A DNA stretch of 64,000 nt. Source: Gossypium raimondii. Lineage: Eukaryota; Streptophyta; Magnoliopsida; Malvales; Malvaceae. Both the position numbers and the translations under genes were made by a program. This document shows, in pieces, positions 46,057 to 57,919 of the stretch; the first letter of the stretch is position 1; the number at the start of each line of letters is the position of its first letter. A model generated the notes under the pieces. The model was not told where the DNA came from. It ran no database searches and worked only from the letters and a program-made list of their open reading frames with translations. The stretch spans positions 37,467,924 to 37,531,923 of the forward strand of contig NC_068570.1 of NCBI RefSeq assembly GCF_025698545.1, given 5' to 3'.

Positions 46057-48050
46057 ACACTTTAACTAAAAAAGACGAATACCGAATAAACTAATCAAAC
46101 ATAATTTATTCAATTAATAAAATATATAAAGTAATTTAAGCATTTGAATACCAAATTTAATAATTTGTGTATTTTTTTTTTGCTTGGGTAAATAATACGT
46201 GGAGAAGTCACAATCATAATTTAAACCTCAAATTATGTAATAAGCTGCAAATTTACGTGTAAATTGAGCCGAAACATATAAAGCTAAAATGATAATTAAA
46301 ATATGAAGGTAAAGTTTTATGCCAAGATGATGGATAAAGCTAAAATGATAATTAAAACTCCCTTTTAATTCTCAAAATAATAATTAAAATATAAAGCTAA
46401 AATATAACCATACAAATATTTAAACAATTAGAGATGTTTTTTAAGAAAACTAGTTAGGGAAACATAGGAATAAATACCTTAAATTTGCTCAAATTCAAGC
46501 AAACTTCTGGAAAAAAAAAACATAAGTAAATTAGTACCAAAAACGAATAAAAGATAAAAGTATAAAATCATGTTGGAATATGGAAAACAAAAGTTTTATG
46601 CCAAGATAAAAGTATAACATTAGTACCGAAAACAGAAGTTTTATGCCAAGAGACCCTAAGGCCTTAAACTTAGAGTTGGTATATGGAAAAATAGTTGCTT
46701 GCAATTGTGTCGTAAAAACAGCCAACCATTTCACATGGACCTACCAAAATAATCTTATACAATTTTTTTTTTTTTTGACATAGTATACTATCTCTAGAGA
46801 AAGTACAGGCAAACAATACAAATGAATTCGATAGTTGTATTGTTGGTGTTAAATGTGGTAGAGATTCCAATCCAAGAAAACAAAAAGAAAATTAGTACAA
46901 CAACTCCAAGCAAACTTCATTCAAAGAGCTACAGACATTCAAATGGAAAGGTGACTTAAGGGAGTTTTATTATACATGTTCTGTACAACATGTTCTGTAG
47001 AATTCATGAAAAAATAGTTTATTATACATGTTCTGTAGAATTCATGGAAAGGTGACTTAAAGAAAATTAGTACAACAACTCCAAGCAAACTCCAAAATTT
47101 TCATTCATATTGCATCACTATTTTATTATACATGTTCTGTAGAATTCATGAAAAAATAGTTTAATCTGCAGCAGCATTCTAACACTTGTTGAGTTGAATA
47201 CACAAAAATTGGGTTTGAATAAACATTGAGATAACTTTATTATTACTTTGAGATTCGATTTAACTCGATTTTCGCTTGTGTCTTGCACTTAAAAAAGCCA
47301 CTAACAATATTAATGTTCTGCAACATATGGTAAGAAACAGTAACAAAGAAACATGAAATTATGATATTTTCTGCTGCAGATTAGCTAGAGGAATGGTCAA
47401 AGACATTCAAACGAATAAAAATAAGGGAAAATTTACAACAAAAATCCCCAAAAAACAACTAAAAGAGACGTTTATAAATATTTCACTTATTAAAAGCTAA
47501 ATATATAGAAAAAAACTCAAAAAACCGATAGCTTTTTTCTATAAAAGCTGTCGACCTTTCCTCTCTGTGCACCATTTTAAACAAGTTTCCAGGACCCTAC
47601 CATTTCTTCAGAATTACCATATCTAATTAGTATTGAACTAGAATCCCCACAAATGAACAAACCCTACCATGCATATCCACATACAAAATTATCGACCTTA
47701 AAACATTTAAGCAAAAAGAAAATAAAGAAGATTAACCATCCATAAAAAAAATCCCAAATTTGATTGAAAGAAAACCCTAAATGTAGATCGATTATTGAGA
47801 GAAAAAGCGTTACCTTTAAAACAAAAATTTCGCAGCTTTGATAACAGAGTGTAGATCAATTCAACCATTGCTTTGTTTCTTTTGATTTCTGAGTTGTCCT
47901 GTGATTTTTTTCATTGTATTTTTTTTCTTTTCCTTTCGATTCAACCCTTGCTTTCCTCTGTGTTTTTTTTCTTTTCCTTCTTTCTCAGATATTAAAGGCA
48001 TAGACTTAAATTGAAAGAGTTTAACATCGTGTAAAGAAACGGCGCAGTTT
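46057..48050 (-). other. CACTA 5' non-coding part
   Basis: No domain-bearing ORF is seen. Tandem copies of TTATACATGTTCTGTAGAATTC occur near 46970, 47023 and 47124. Short frames at 46531, 46670 and 47861 have no support. This interval should hold the transposase promoter and first exon, but both are unrecognisable. Confidence 0.4.
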
Positions 48051-49955
48051 AGAGAAATTTTAATACATGGTTGCGGCCTTTTTTTGTACAAAGGCCACTA
48101 TTGCTTTCATAGTTGCGGCGTTTTCCGCAAAAAACGCTAATACAAAATTAAATTCCTGTACTGAAACGACGCCGTTTTAAGAAACTTTAATATATAGTTG
48201 CGGCGTTTTCCGTAAAAATGCCACTAAAAATTAAATTCCTGAAGAGAAATGGCGACGTTTTGAGAAACATTAATACATTTTTGTAGCGTTTTCAACAAAA
48301 AACACCACTAAAAGATTACATTCCTGTAGTGAAACGGAGCCGTTTTGATAAATTTTAATACATATTTACGGCGTTTTCCGAAAAAACGCCACTAAAAATT
48401 TAAATTCCTAAACAGAAACGGCGCCGTTTAGAAAAACTTGAATACATAGTTCCGGCATTTTCAGTAAAAACGCCACTAAAAAATTTAATTCTTGTGGTGA
48501 AACGGCGCCGTTTTGAGAAATTTTAATACATAGTTGCGGCATTTTTAAAAAAACGCCACTAAGAAATTAAATTCTTGTAGCGAAACGGCGCTGTTTTGGG
48601 GAATTTTAATACATAGTTGCGGCGTTTTTTTCTAAAAACGCCGCTAAAGCTCGATTATTTTATAATTTTTATATTGAATTATTGTATCTCTCATATCAAT
48701 TTTAAATAAATAATTTTTTTAAATTTTAAGTAATATTTAAAAGAATTAGATAAAATTATAAATTATAGTTTTGTATTTCATTTTATTTCTTATAATTTGG
48801 TCCTATCCAAAATAAATAGTTACCTATCCATATCAATCTATTACTTTTTTTACTTATTTATCAATTTTTGTAAAAATAATATTTAAATATATCAAATGGT
48901 TTAGATTTAATATTTTTAAATATAAAAGCATTAATTTATTGTATAAAATTTCACCATTTAACAAATCTCAAGTAAACCTTAAATCCTAAACCATTTAATA
49001 TATATAAAGTTTATCTTTATCTCTTAAATAATTTAAACTATAATCATAATTTTAATATATTAAATTTATTATTATCTCTTTTACAATTATATAAGAAATT
49101 ATTTAATATATAAATTAAAAAATACTAATTAATCTAAACACTAAACTCTAACACCTATCCCTTAAACCCTGAATCCTAAACCCTTAACCCCTAACCCTTA
49201 AACCTTAAATCCCAACCCTTAAACCATAAACCTTAATCCATAAACCTTAAAATAGTAACTCATAAATGGGACTCCAAATCCTAAATTAACCATATACCCT
49301 AAACCATATATAAACCCTAAACTATAATGATAATTAATTAAATATTTTAAAATTAATACTATCTTATCTTTTACAATTATATAAGAAATTATTTAATATA
49401 TAAATTAAAAACAATCAGTCATGTACCCAAAAAACTTTAAATTTATTTTAAATAATAGTATTTTAATTTTTTCATTTTTAACAAATATTTTTCTATGTTT
49501 TTACATTATTATTTTTTCTATGTGTCATTATTTTTATCTGAAGAATTTAAATATTCAACTAAAAACAAATTGTATTTTAATTAATATAAATAAATTAGTT
49601 AAAACAAATAAAATGTTTTTTACGGCGTTTTTGACAAAGCGCCGCTAATGCTTGATATATAGCGGCATTTTTGATAAAGCGCCGCTAATATTCGATATAT
49701 AGCGGCATTTTTTATGAAGCGCCAACTAATGCCACTAAAGCTCAACATAAAACGACGGCGTTTTGCATAAATTTTTGAGGCATTTTTTAAAAAGTGCCGC
49801 TAATACTCGATCTATAGCGGCGTTTGTCAAAAAGTGCCGCTAATGTCAATCTTTAGCGGCATTTCTCAAAATGCGCCGCTAATGCTCAATCTATAGCGGC
49901 GTTTTTTATCCAAACGCCGCTAAAAGTGCCGCTAAAAGCCTGTTTTGCTGTAGTG
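48051..49955. repeat. Right subterminal region of the CACTA
   Basis: Units of about 80-85 bases at 48051-48650 contain GTTGCGGCGTTTT, ACGCCACTAAAAATTAAAT and GAAACGGCGCCGTTTT-type words. An AT-rich middle follows, with CCCTAAACC-like strings at 49140-49320. Shorter GCCGCTAA/TAGCGGC units at 49618-49925 lead to the TIR. The arrangement is repeated in inverse order at 60736-63350. The frame 49421-49648 is not a gene. Confidence 0.75.
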
Positions 49956-51139
49956 GATATAATGGCATGCCATAGGATTGTGTGTACTCACCTTTATGTC
50001 TTGTGATTTTGGACAATAAGGCCCTGGGACATGTTAGAGAGATCAAAGAATGTCGAGCTAAGATCCATTCAATAAGATATGCTAGTGTGATGGAGACTGT
50101 TAGCTTAACGCTACACTTTTGAGATATGACAGACTGTTTGAGTCAATATGAGAAGTCATAAGGAGATATGTTTATCTAATAGAAAACAACATGTAAATAA
50201 AATTGTGTTTTCCAAAATACTATGTTTCACTATTTTAAGTTAACCGATGACAAGTAACCTCGAACCAGGTTACGCGTAAATATGGCGAACCCAGTTCGTA
50301 GAACAGTAACCCTGATAACGCTCTTATTTAACTTATGTTTTTTATGTGTTGTGTGGTTTTCTTGTACATTCACTAAGTTCACAAGAGCTCACACACACTT
50401 TTCTAAACACTGCAGACAACTAGATTGCACGGTGCATAACAGCAAAGCGAGTGATCCGGGTGAGGCATAAACACTAAGAAGGTGCTACAAATAAACTCTG
50501 GACTTAAAGGTAATGTGGGACTCCGTTTGGGCATAGAAATGCCTTTGTCTCTATTGACTTCGCTGATTGTTCTAAGACTTAGTTATTTTTATGTTTCTTT
50601 TATTTTAAACTTGCGAACCAATAAAACTATATATATACCTGAATGTTAAGTATGTCAATTTCTTGTTGGTACGAATATAATTTGGAACCATGTTTGATGT
50701 TATTTTATTTATTTACAAGTTCATGTCTAAGTATTTAATTTCTAATCAGAGTGTTCACCATAAGTTAGAGTATGAATTAATCAAAGCTGACTAATTTTCA
50801 TAGAATTCGCCAAAGTTGCTACGAAGTGACAAAGTTGTTGAACTCTGCAAGGTGGGAACTCTATCGTTTAGCGAACTTCCACCTACGAACCCTTAATAAT
50901 TTTTTATACGCGAAATAGGAAAGACCTTGTGATACAAGTTCATAGAATCTAAACACAAATGGATTGTTCGCGAGACCTACCCTGTTTAAGGAGACTTATT
51001 CTGCAAAGACTAAAATTTGCGATCTGTGTAATTTGGGAGCCCTAGAAATAGGTTACTGTGTATCATCAATCTTTCACATGTTTATGTGTCCGCATGAGTT
51101 CTTTTTTGTTTACATGGCTTTCTGCAACGACATGTGAAC

Positions 51140-53074
51140 TAGAGGTGCTCATGGGCCGGCAGGCCGGGCCGCTCGAAATATAGGAGGGTTCGGGTAAAAA
51201 TATTGATGGGTTTTGAGTCCCCCAATATAAACCTACGCCTAATTTGCAATTAAAGTAGTATAGGGAGTAGGGTCGATTCCTCAGAGACTGGGTTTACTGA
51301 AAATTGTTTCTCTTTCTAGACCAGATTCGTGTCTGGGCAGTTGTTGTGCCCAAAAAATTTGGGGGGAGGATAAAATTAAAAACCTGGAACCTGAAATAAA
51401 CAGGAAAAAAATGCATGAAAAGTAAAAGCTGAAAATAAATTAATAAAAAGCAATTAAATAAATCTGAAGAAAAATTAATTAAACTAAGCTCAGCTTTAGG
51501 CACAGGTTTTTCTCGTCTTTGAACCGATCCTCGAAATTAGATGAACTCCTCTTTTCCAATAAGCTAGTTATAGCTACCAAGGACGCATCGGACACCAACT
51601 CTTCCTTGTGTAAATTAGTTATGGAACGTCCTATAACTAACTTTTACCGATCGAACAACCATCGAAACGTTCGTGATTTAGAACTCCAGCAGCTTTGCGT
51701 TCTAGAAAAGCCTAGCTCGAACCAATGTCCTCAACCGCGCGGGACATTTAAATCCGGTTACTACTTCCCTTGACGGAACCAAACATCAATCTCCACTTGG
51801 CACGCCAATGTGTTCACAGAAAATCGATTAGACAACCGATCCTTTTGGAATTTCAACTGTACGTCTAACCACACTAAATCAAATGACATCTTTTTTGACT
51901 TAGTGTTGATTTGACTTTTCGAGTTGACAAAATCATACTCTTAATCTGGAGAAATAATAAGTACTGGATTTTAGGAGTTAAATTGCTCGGGTTCGTAACT
52001 CACAGATCTTGATGAGGCTAACTCCGACCTAAAGCTGAAAATGAATTTAGTTGACTAAGGTTTGAGACATGTTGGTATTGGGAATAATTGGAGAAGGTTG
52101 AATAAATGAAAAGGAGATGAAAGTAAGTGGGTGAAGGTGACGCAAGGTTGGAAACTAATAGATGGAAAAATATAAGGAATTAATGTCAGCAACTAAATTT
52201 GCAAAAAGGAAAGAAAAGATTGAATTGCAAGAGATAAAAGCTTAATTGAAAAACTTAGTGATTAAAAACTTGATGGAAAACTTGATTAATGACTTGATGA
52301 AAGACTTGATGAAAAAAACAATTAATGAATGACTTAATGAATGACTTGATCCAAGACTTGATCAATGAATGAACATAGTAGCCCCTATTTATACTATTGG
52401 CTTTGCCAAATTAAGTGCCACTAACCATAGAAAATTAAGGAAATAAAATATTCCATGATATAAAAATCCCTACATAATCTCCCACTAAGTCAACATAGAA
52501 TTTCAGCTAATTACATCTTGGAAAAATTCTTCTTTGGCTCGCCTTCTTTGCTCCTTTCTTCAATCTAGCCCAATTGTTTCCTTTTTCTTCTATTTAGCCC
52601 CAAATTGCACCACTGCACAAAATTCAATATAAACATGGAAAAATTAGTGGTGCACTCTCATAAATTAACCAATTTAATTACATAAAATATGTAACTTTAG
52701 CATTTAATCAAATATAGGCCCGAAATATGGGTTTGGACAAAAAAACGAGGCCCGTTTAGAAAACAGACTAGGCCTCAGGCACCACTTTTTTGGTCCAGGC
52801 TCGGCATAATAAATATATATTTTTTTTATTTTTTTTAATTTTAAAATATTTTTAAAATACATTTTTTTATTTTTATTTTTAAAATAAATTTTTGGTGTTT
52901 ATTAAAAAAAGGCCGGGCCGGGTCGGGCTTGGGCTTAGGAATTTTTTCCCGGGCCGGGCCTGGACAAAATTTCAAGCCCATATTTCGGGGTTGGACCGAG
53001 CCCGAGCCTAGGACGCGGGTCAAAAATTTTTTCTGGGCCCGGCCTGAACCTGGCCCGGCCCAAGAGCACCTCTA
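51140..53074. mobile_element. Non-autonomous hAT element, TSD ATGTGAAC
   Basis: TAGAGGTGCTCATGGGCC at the left mirrors GGCCCAAGAGCACCTCTA at the right (one mismatch in 18). Both are flanked by the 8-bp duplication ATGTGAAC (51132-51139, 53075-53082), diagnostic of hAT. Subterminal DNA is rich in GGCCGGGCC. There is no transposase. The core (without the insert at 51204-52710) is only about 0.43 kb, that is, MITE-sized. Confidence 0.9.
51204..52710. mobile_element. Solo LTR-like insert inside the hAT, TSD AATAT
   Basis: The segment starts TGATGGG, ends TTAATCA (TG...CA, with TGAT/ATCA inverted ends) and is flanked by AATAT at 51199-51203 and 52711-52715. Removing it restores a continuous hAT subterminal phrase. 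It has TAGTAGCCCCTATTTATACT near 52377-52396, a possible promoter element on the minus strand. No PBS or ORF is present (51294-51503 and 51519-51773 are unsupported). A solo LTR is the best reading; orientation is uncertain. Confidence 0.65.
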
Positions 53075-53267
53075 ATGTGAACCCCTTTGCCTACGAAAGC
53101 TAAGTATTGTGAGTTAAAATCTTAAAGCTCGCATGTCTCTTTTTGTGCACACGGTATAATGGTGTGCTGGAGGTTCGATTGGAGATGAAATGGAGAGTCA
53201 CTCCGATGGCTAATGTAACGTTCTGGGTTCAGGTCAGACTATTCTAACTGGGCTTAGGGTGTTACAG

Positions 53268-54525
53268 TTATTCAGTTGGTCTCCTAATTTTTAGGGTGCT
53301 TTCATTTTGGCCATTTAAAAATGAATTTCATACAAATTCGTCACCCAATTTTGAAGGTGTTTTCATTTTAGTTACCCAAGTATTAAATCTCTAACGATGA
53401 CTGACTATACATGTCACATCATATTTATACTTTTATTTTGGTCACTCAACTTTTAAGTCAGTTTCATTTTAATCACGTAAAAGAATAATTTTTTAACGTA
53501 TCGATCGTGGTAAAAAAACAAAGATTAAAGTGAAAGCAGTGAAAACTAAAATAATGTATTAAAAATTGTCAAATTGTACTTGTTTATCTCATTACTTAAT
53601 TTATTTTCAATATTAAAATTTAAATTTCAAAACATCAAAATCAATTAAATAAATTATTAAAGAAATTTTATCTCTTGAGAGTGTATATATTGAAATTAAT
53701 TGAATTAATTTAATCTCCTTATAAAATTTAAAATTTTTTATGTTTTCAAATAAAATCAACTCAAATAACTCATCTTTAGTAATTTTCATTTAAACCCAAA
53801 TTTATTTTGATTATATGATCTTGAATATTCCATGATGAGCTAAAGCAAAGAAATTCCTTGCAATTAATTTAATTAATTAATTTTATCTTTCTTGCCAAAT
53901 AAAACTAGAATTTTTCATTACTTCTTTACCCAAATGAAGAAAAAGTAATTAATTTAATTAATTGCAATGAAATTTTTATTTTTTTATCTTTGCATGTAAG
54001 ATTCAAGATTATAGAATCAAAAGAAATTTAAGTTTCATAGACACTTATTACATATATGTTAATTGAATTGATTTCGGATAATTTGGAAATATAAAATAAA
54101 AATTTAAAATTTAGGAGATTAAATTATTTAATTTAATTTATTTCAATTTATAGTTGTTTGGCATTATCAAGGGATAAGAAATTTCAATAATTTATTTAAT
54201 TGAATTTATGTTTTGAAATTTAAAATTTCAATATTAAAATTAGAAATTTAGAATTTTCGCAATGGGATAAATAAGTAGAATTTAACAAATTTTAATATAT
54301 TATTTTAGTTTATATCGCTTCTTCACCTTAATCCTTAGCATTTTTTTACCATGACTTATACTTAAAAAAGATTTTTGAGATGACCAAAATAAAACCGACT
54401 TAAAAGTTAAGGGATAAAAAAAGAAGTATAACATAAAATAACTTATAAAATTAACCATCGATAACTAACAATGACTAAAATAAAAACGTCTTAAAAATTA
54501 AAGGACAAAATTACAATAATTTCCT
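53268..54525. mobile_element. Long-TIR element (Mutator/MITE-like)
   Basis: The left arm 53268-53510 has phrases TTTTGGTCACTCAACTTTTA and AGTCAGTTTCATTTTAATCA. They reappear inverted in the right arm at about 54340-54520 (GACCAAAATAAAACCGACTT, AAAAGTTAAGGGATAAAAA). The interior is AT-rich without ORFs. Arms longer than 150 bases suggest a Mutator-like MITE, but no 9-bp duplication was established. Confidence 0.45.
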
Positions 54526-55129
54526 CTTGAATGAAAAAAAGGATCATCATTTATCTACATGTGTTACCCCTTTCTTGTCTTCACCATCGCCATGTATCGT
54601 CAAATATCAATTTCCTATTGTCTCGGAAACTTGCAAGTTAGTGAATAATCCATAAAAATGTAACTCAAATGCCCATAGTTTTATTCATCTATTTATTTTA
54701 AATTTGTCTGGCTGTCTTTTCAATCATTATTGCCCTAATCAAAGCAGTGTCTTTTGACTGAATGTTGATGTTTGCCATTCCTTTTCGTTTTGAAAAACCT
54801 TCAAAAATAGATCAAAGTTGAAACGTGGTCCACGCTTTGTCATGTCTTGATTTTTCTTACGGTAGTGGTTAACCATTGACTAATTTTGTACTATCTGCTT
54901 TATTTTCATTGCTTAATTTACATAAATAATATAAAAAATTTAATTTTTGAAATAAGTTGTTAGAGATTAATTATGAAAATAGTATGTGTTTTGGTGGAGT
55001 CTTTTCATAAGTATCATCACCTTTTTTATAATATTTTTTGTTTTTATAAAATATAATTTTTAAAAAATATATATTTATATAAGTCAAAATATGGTCAACA
55101 GTGAATACGGATTGAAAATATTTTGTTAT

Positions 55130-55945
55130 AAATTATCAATTATTTTATTAGTTTTTGTGTTTTGTGAATTTTATTAATGTAAAATTATTTTGTTAGTAAT
55201 TTAAGATTAGTTTATAAATTGTTAGTGTTTTGTGTTTTATGAAGTTTTAGTAATGTAAATTCTTTTTAAAAATGTTATAGTTATTTTGTTAGTAATTTAT
55301 GATTAGTTTATAATTTGTTAGTGTTTTGTGTTTTGTGATTTATTAGTAATGTAAATTCTTTTTAAAAATGTTATAGTTATTTTGTTAGTAATTTATGATT
55401 AGTTTAGGGTTTTGTGATTTTTAGTAATTTAATTTTTTTAAAAATAATTGTATAATTATGTTGTTAGTAATTTATGGTTAGGTTATATAAATTGTTAGTG
55501 TTTTGTGTTTTGTGATTTATTAGTAATGTAAATTCTTTTTTAAAATGTTATAGTTATTTTGTTAGTAATTTATAATTAGTTTATAAATTGTTAGTGTTTA
55601 GTTTAGGATTTTGTGAATTTTTAGTAATGTAATTTAAAAGAAAAATTATAGTTGTTTTGTTAGTAAGTTATGATTAGGTTATATAAATTGAAAAGTGTTT
55701 TGTGTTTTGTGATTTATTAGTAATGTAATTCTTTTAAAAAAATGTTATAATTATTTTTTACTAATTTATGATTAGTTTATAAATTATTAGTGTTTAGTTT
55801 AGGGTTTTGTGATTTTTTAGTAATGTAATTTTAAAAAAATATATAACTTTATAGTTATTTTGTTAGTAATTTATGATTAAGTTATATAAACTGTTAGTGT
55901 TTAGTTTAGTGTTTTGTAATTTTTTATTAATGTAAATTTTTTATA
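55130..55945. repeat. About 96-bp tandem repeat, eight copies
   Basis: The word TTATTTTGTTAGTAATTTAT or a close variant occurs at about 55185, 55281, 55377, 55456, 55555, 55652, 55751 and 55855. Steps are 96, 96, 79, 99, 97, 99 and 104 bases. Units also share TTGTTAGTGTTTTGTGTTTT and TTAGTAATGTAAATTCTTTT phrases. It is AT-rich and non-coding, and lies some 700 bases upstream of the MYB start. Confidence 0.85.
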
Positions 55946-56666
55946 ATATAATTTTATTTTTATTTGACAAATTTTATTGATAGAAGTGATCACCAGTTGC
56001 GCCTATCCACTAGGAGTCACCATGGCGCCTACCAGATAGACACCACCTATCTCATACCACATTCGTATACATACACGGGTCATGTACTGAACCGGGAAAA
56101 AATAATACAAGTTCATGACGCCTATGAGAAAGGCGCCACCAATAAAATAATATTTAAAAAAACAAAAAAAAAGTATTATAAAAAAAGGTGATGACACCTA
56201 TAAAAAAAGGTTTCACCCAAAAAATATATCATTTTAGTAATTAATTACACTGACAATCCATTTCAAAAATTAATTTTTTTATATTATTTATGTAAATTAA
56301 CCATTTTCATTCCTATTTCATGTGGGAAACGCTGTCCAGTGATGACCTAAGCCACAATGCATCATCTGCCTTACATAAGAGCTCTTCCTTTAACCATTTT
56401 CTTGACAACGAACGTAACCAACTAATATGTGTCAACCTATGTATATAACCACTGTAAAAGCATACTCTACCAAGGGATGTTCCACGAGGTATCCTTTTTG
56501 AAATAAAAGTTTTGCCATGTTAATTGTCACATTATTGGAAAAATCGGGGACATTCAAACACGTTTTTCCCTAGAATCATAACATAAACTGGCATAAAATC
56601 TTTTGTATAAAACGTTTTGCTTTTTGCATAAAACTTAAAAATCTGCTTCATTTACTTTTTGCAGGG
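55946..56666 (+). promoter_or_regulatory. Upstream region of the MYB gene
   Basis: This is the sequence between the tandem repeat and the MYB start. TATATAA at about 56449-56455 is a plausible TATA box about 210 bases before the ATG. A GCAGGGATGG context at 56661-56670 includes the start codon and also looks like a splice acceptor, so a 5'-UTR intron is possible. The frames 55964-56191 (+) and 56003-56197 (-) are unsupported. Confidence 0.4.
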
Positions 56667-57626
56667 ATGGCAAAGTCTGACGAAAAGCCAACTCTGAGGA
56701 AAGGTCCATGGAGTTCCGAAGAAGACCACAAATTAATAGCTTATGTTACTAGATATGGTATCTGGAATTGGACAGCAATGGCCAAAGCAGCAGGTCCACA
56801 ATAACCAATATCATCGAGAAATACTCGAGGTTTTTGGCTTCTAAGTTACACTTCTATTGAGTCTTTTATATTTGTTCTTGTAGGGTTGCAAAGGTCCGGG
56901 AAGAGTTGCAGACTTCGTTGGATGAATTATCTAAGGCCTGGAATTAAGCGTGGAAATTTCACTAGGGAAGAAGAGGAAACCATACTTGATTTGCATGAAA
57001 GGCTTGGAAATCGGTAAGCGCTGAAGGCTGTTTATACTCAACAAATTTATCCCTGTGAATGTTGATGATGGCTATGCAACTGATATGGTTTTGGAGCATA
57101 AGATCAAATTTAATATTATTCGATCAAATTATGCAGATGGTCAGTGATTGCATCAAGGTTGCCTGGAAGAACTGATAATGAGATTAAAAATTATTGGCAT
57201 ACACGCTTAAGCAAACGTTTGAGACACAACTTAGTGCCGAAAAGTGGACCTTTCCAGATACCCAATGTTGAAACCGAACAGAAGAGCTCACCCGAAATTG
57301 CTCTCCCACCTGCCATTGCTATAAAAGAATCAAATGTAGAAACCTCTGGTGCAATCCAGCTGCCTTTATCAAGCTCCAACCCTGCAATGAAAATTGACGA
57401 AAGCCAAACTAATTGTTCATTCAAAGCATATGGAGGACTTCAAAACATATTTGAGCAGACATTCACTGCAGAAGGATCATACATAGTGGAGAATTCTAAA
57501 GCCATTTATTCAGTACCTGGAGTTTCTACTGCTACCTCTCAGCTAGCGAGGTTCCAGTACCAGGGTAATTCCTGTACTGATGTTTGGCGTAAGTTTTTAA
57601 CGAACGAAATCATCTATGGAGGCTAA
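56667..57626 (+). CDS. R2R3-MYB transcription factor (three exons)
   Basis: Exons are 56667-56793, 56884-57013 and 57137-57626 (127, 130 and 490 bp), with GT-AG introns and matching phases; the product is 248 residues. Exon 2 has the 130-bp size typical of plant R2R3-MYB genes. The R2 repeat runs from [16 protein letters not shown] through NWTAMAKAA to [15 protein letters not shown]3 runs from [20 protein letters not shown] through [20 protein letters not shown] to [10 protein letters not shown]. The helix-anchoring Trp residues are present, with the usual Phe in place of the first R3 Trp. The C-terminus is Ser/Pro-rich and ends NEIIYGG. DNA-binding wording is nearest the MYB13/14/15-like group (stress and phenylpropanoid regulation), a tentative placement. 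No stop or frameshift is seen, so the gene is probably functional. It acts in the nucleus. Confidence 0.92.
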
Positions 57627-57919
57627 TAATCTCTCGGGCAATCTTTGATTTGTAGAGCACTTGCTTGTTGGACATGATTGTAGCTAAACTAATGGTTTGA
57701 ACTATTGGCATTGGCATTGAATTTGGATGAGTTCTTACTCTTTAATTTCCATGTATGTTCAAAGATTATTGCTTCATTATCGAGTACCGGCAAAACATTA
57801 GGTGAAAGCTTCACTCAAATTGCCTTTTCTACGAATTAATGGTGGAAAAATATCTAGCAATAGGTTGTGCTTTCCTTTGTTAGAATACGGTTTGTAACAA
57901 ATAAAAATAAATTAATAAA
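57627..57919 (+). other. MYB 3' flank
   Basis: This is the probable 3' UTR and downstream DNA. AATAAATTAATAAAGG-like words near 57905-57920 could serve in polyadenylation but coincide with the start of a foldback element. No gene. Confidence 0.35.

Larger units (their letters stand above)
34595..49955 (-). mobile_element. CACTA (En/Spm-type) transposon, TSD GAT
   Basis: The left end CAGTACAACAAAATAGG (one change from CACTA) pairs with the right end, whose reverse complement is CACTACAGCAAAACAGG. Both are flanked by GAT (34592-34594, 49956-49958), the 3-bp duplication expected for CACTA. Subterminal repeats with GCCGCTAAA words lie at both ends. Inside, on the minus strand, are a Tnp2-type transposase (46056 down to 37218) and a Ptta/En-Spm second gene (37073 down to about 35340). 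The total is 15.36 kb, of which 5.7 kb is a nested gypsy. The transposase is broken, so it is non-autonomous now. Confidence 0.9.
33903..53266 (+). repeat. 3' LTR of the plus-strand gypsy, split in three
   Basis: The LTR starts TATAACATCC (an altered TGTAAC) at 33903, right after the polypurine tract, and ends TAGGGTGTTACA at 53266. It is interrupted by a CACTA (34595-49955) and a hAT (51140-53074). The LTR pieces are 33903-34594, 49959-51139 and 53083-53266, about 2.06 kb in all. Continuity rests on the exact target duplications at both interruptions. The frames 50282-50470 and 33659-33850 lie in LTR sequence and are not genes. Confidence 0.65.

Noticed and set aside
45771..46094. Plus-strand ORF of 107 codons
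   Set aside because: Antisense of the CACTA transposase, which has clear domain wording on the minus strand.
49421..49648. 75-codon ORF with hydrophobic residues resembling a membrane peptide
   Set aside because: Encoded by AT-rich CACTA subterminal DNA; the Phe/Ile runs reflect base composition.
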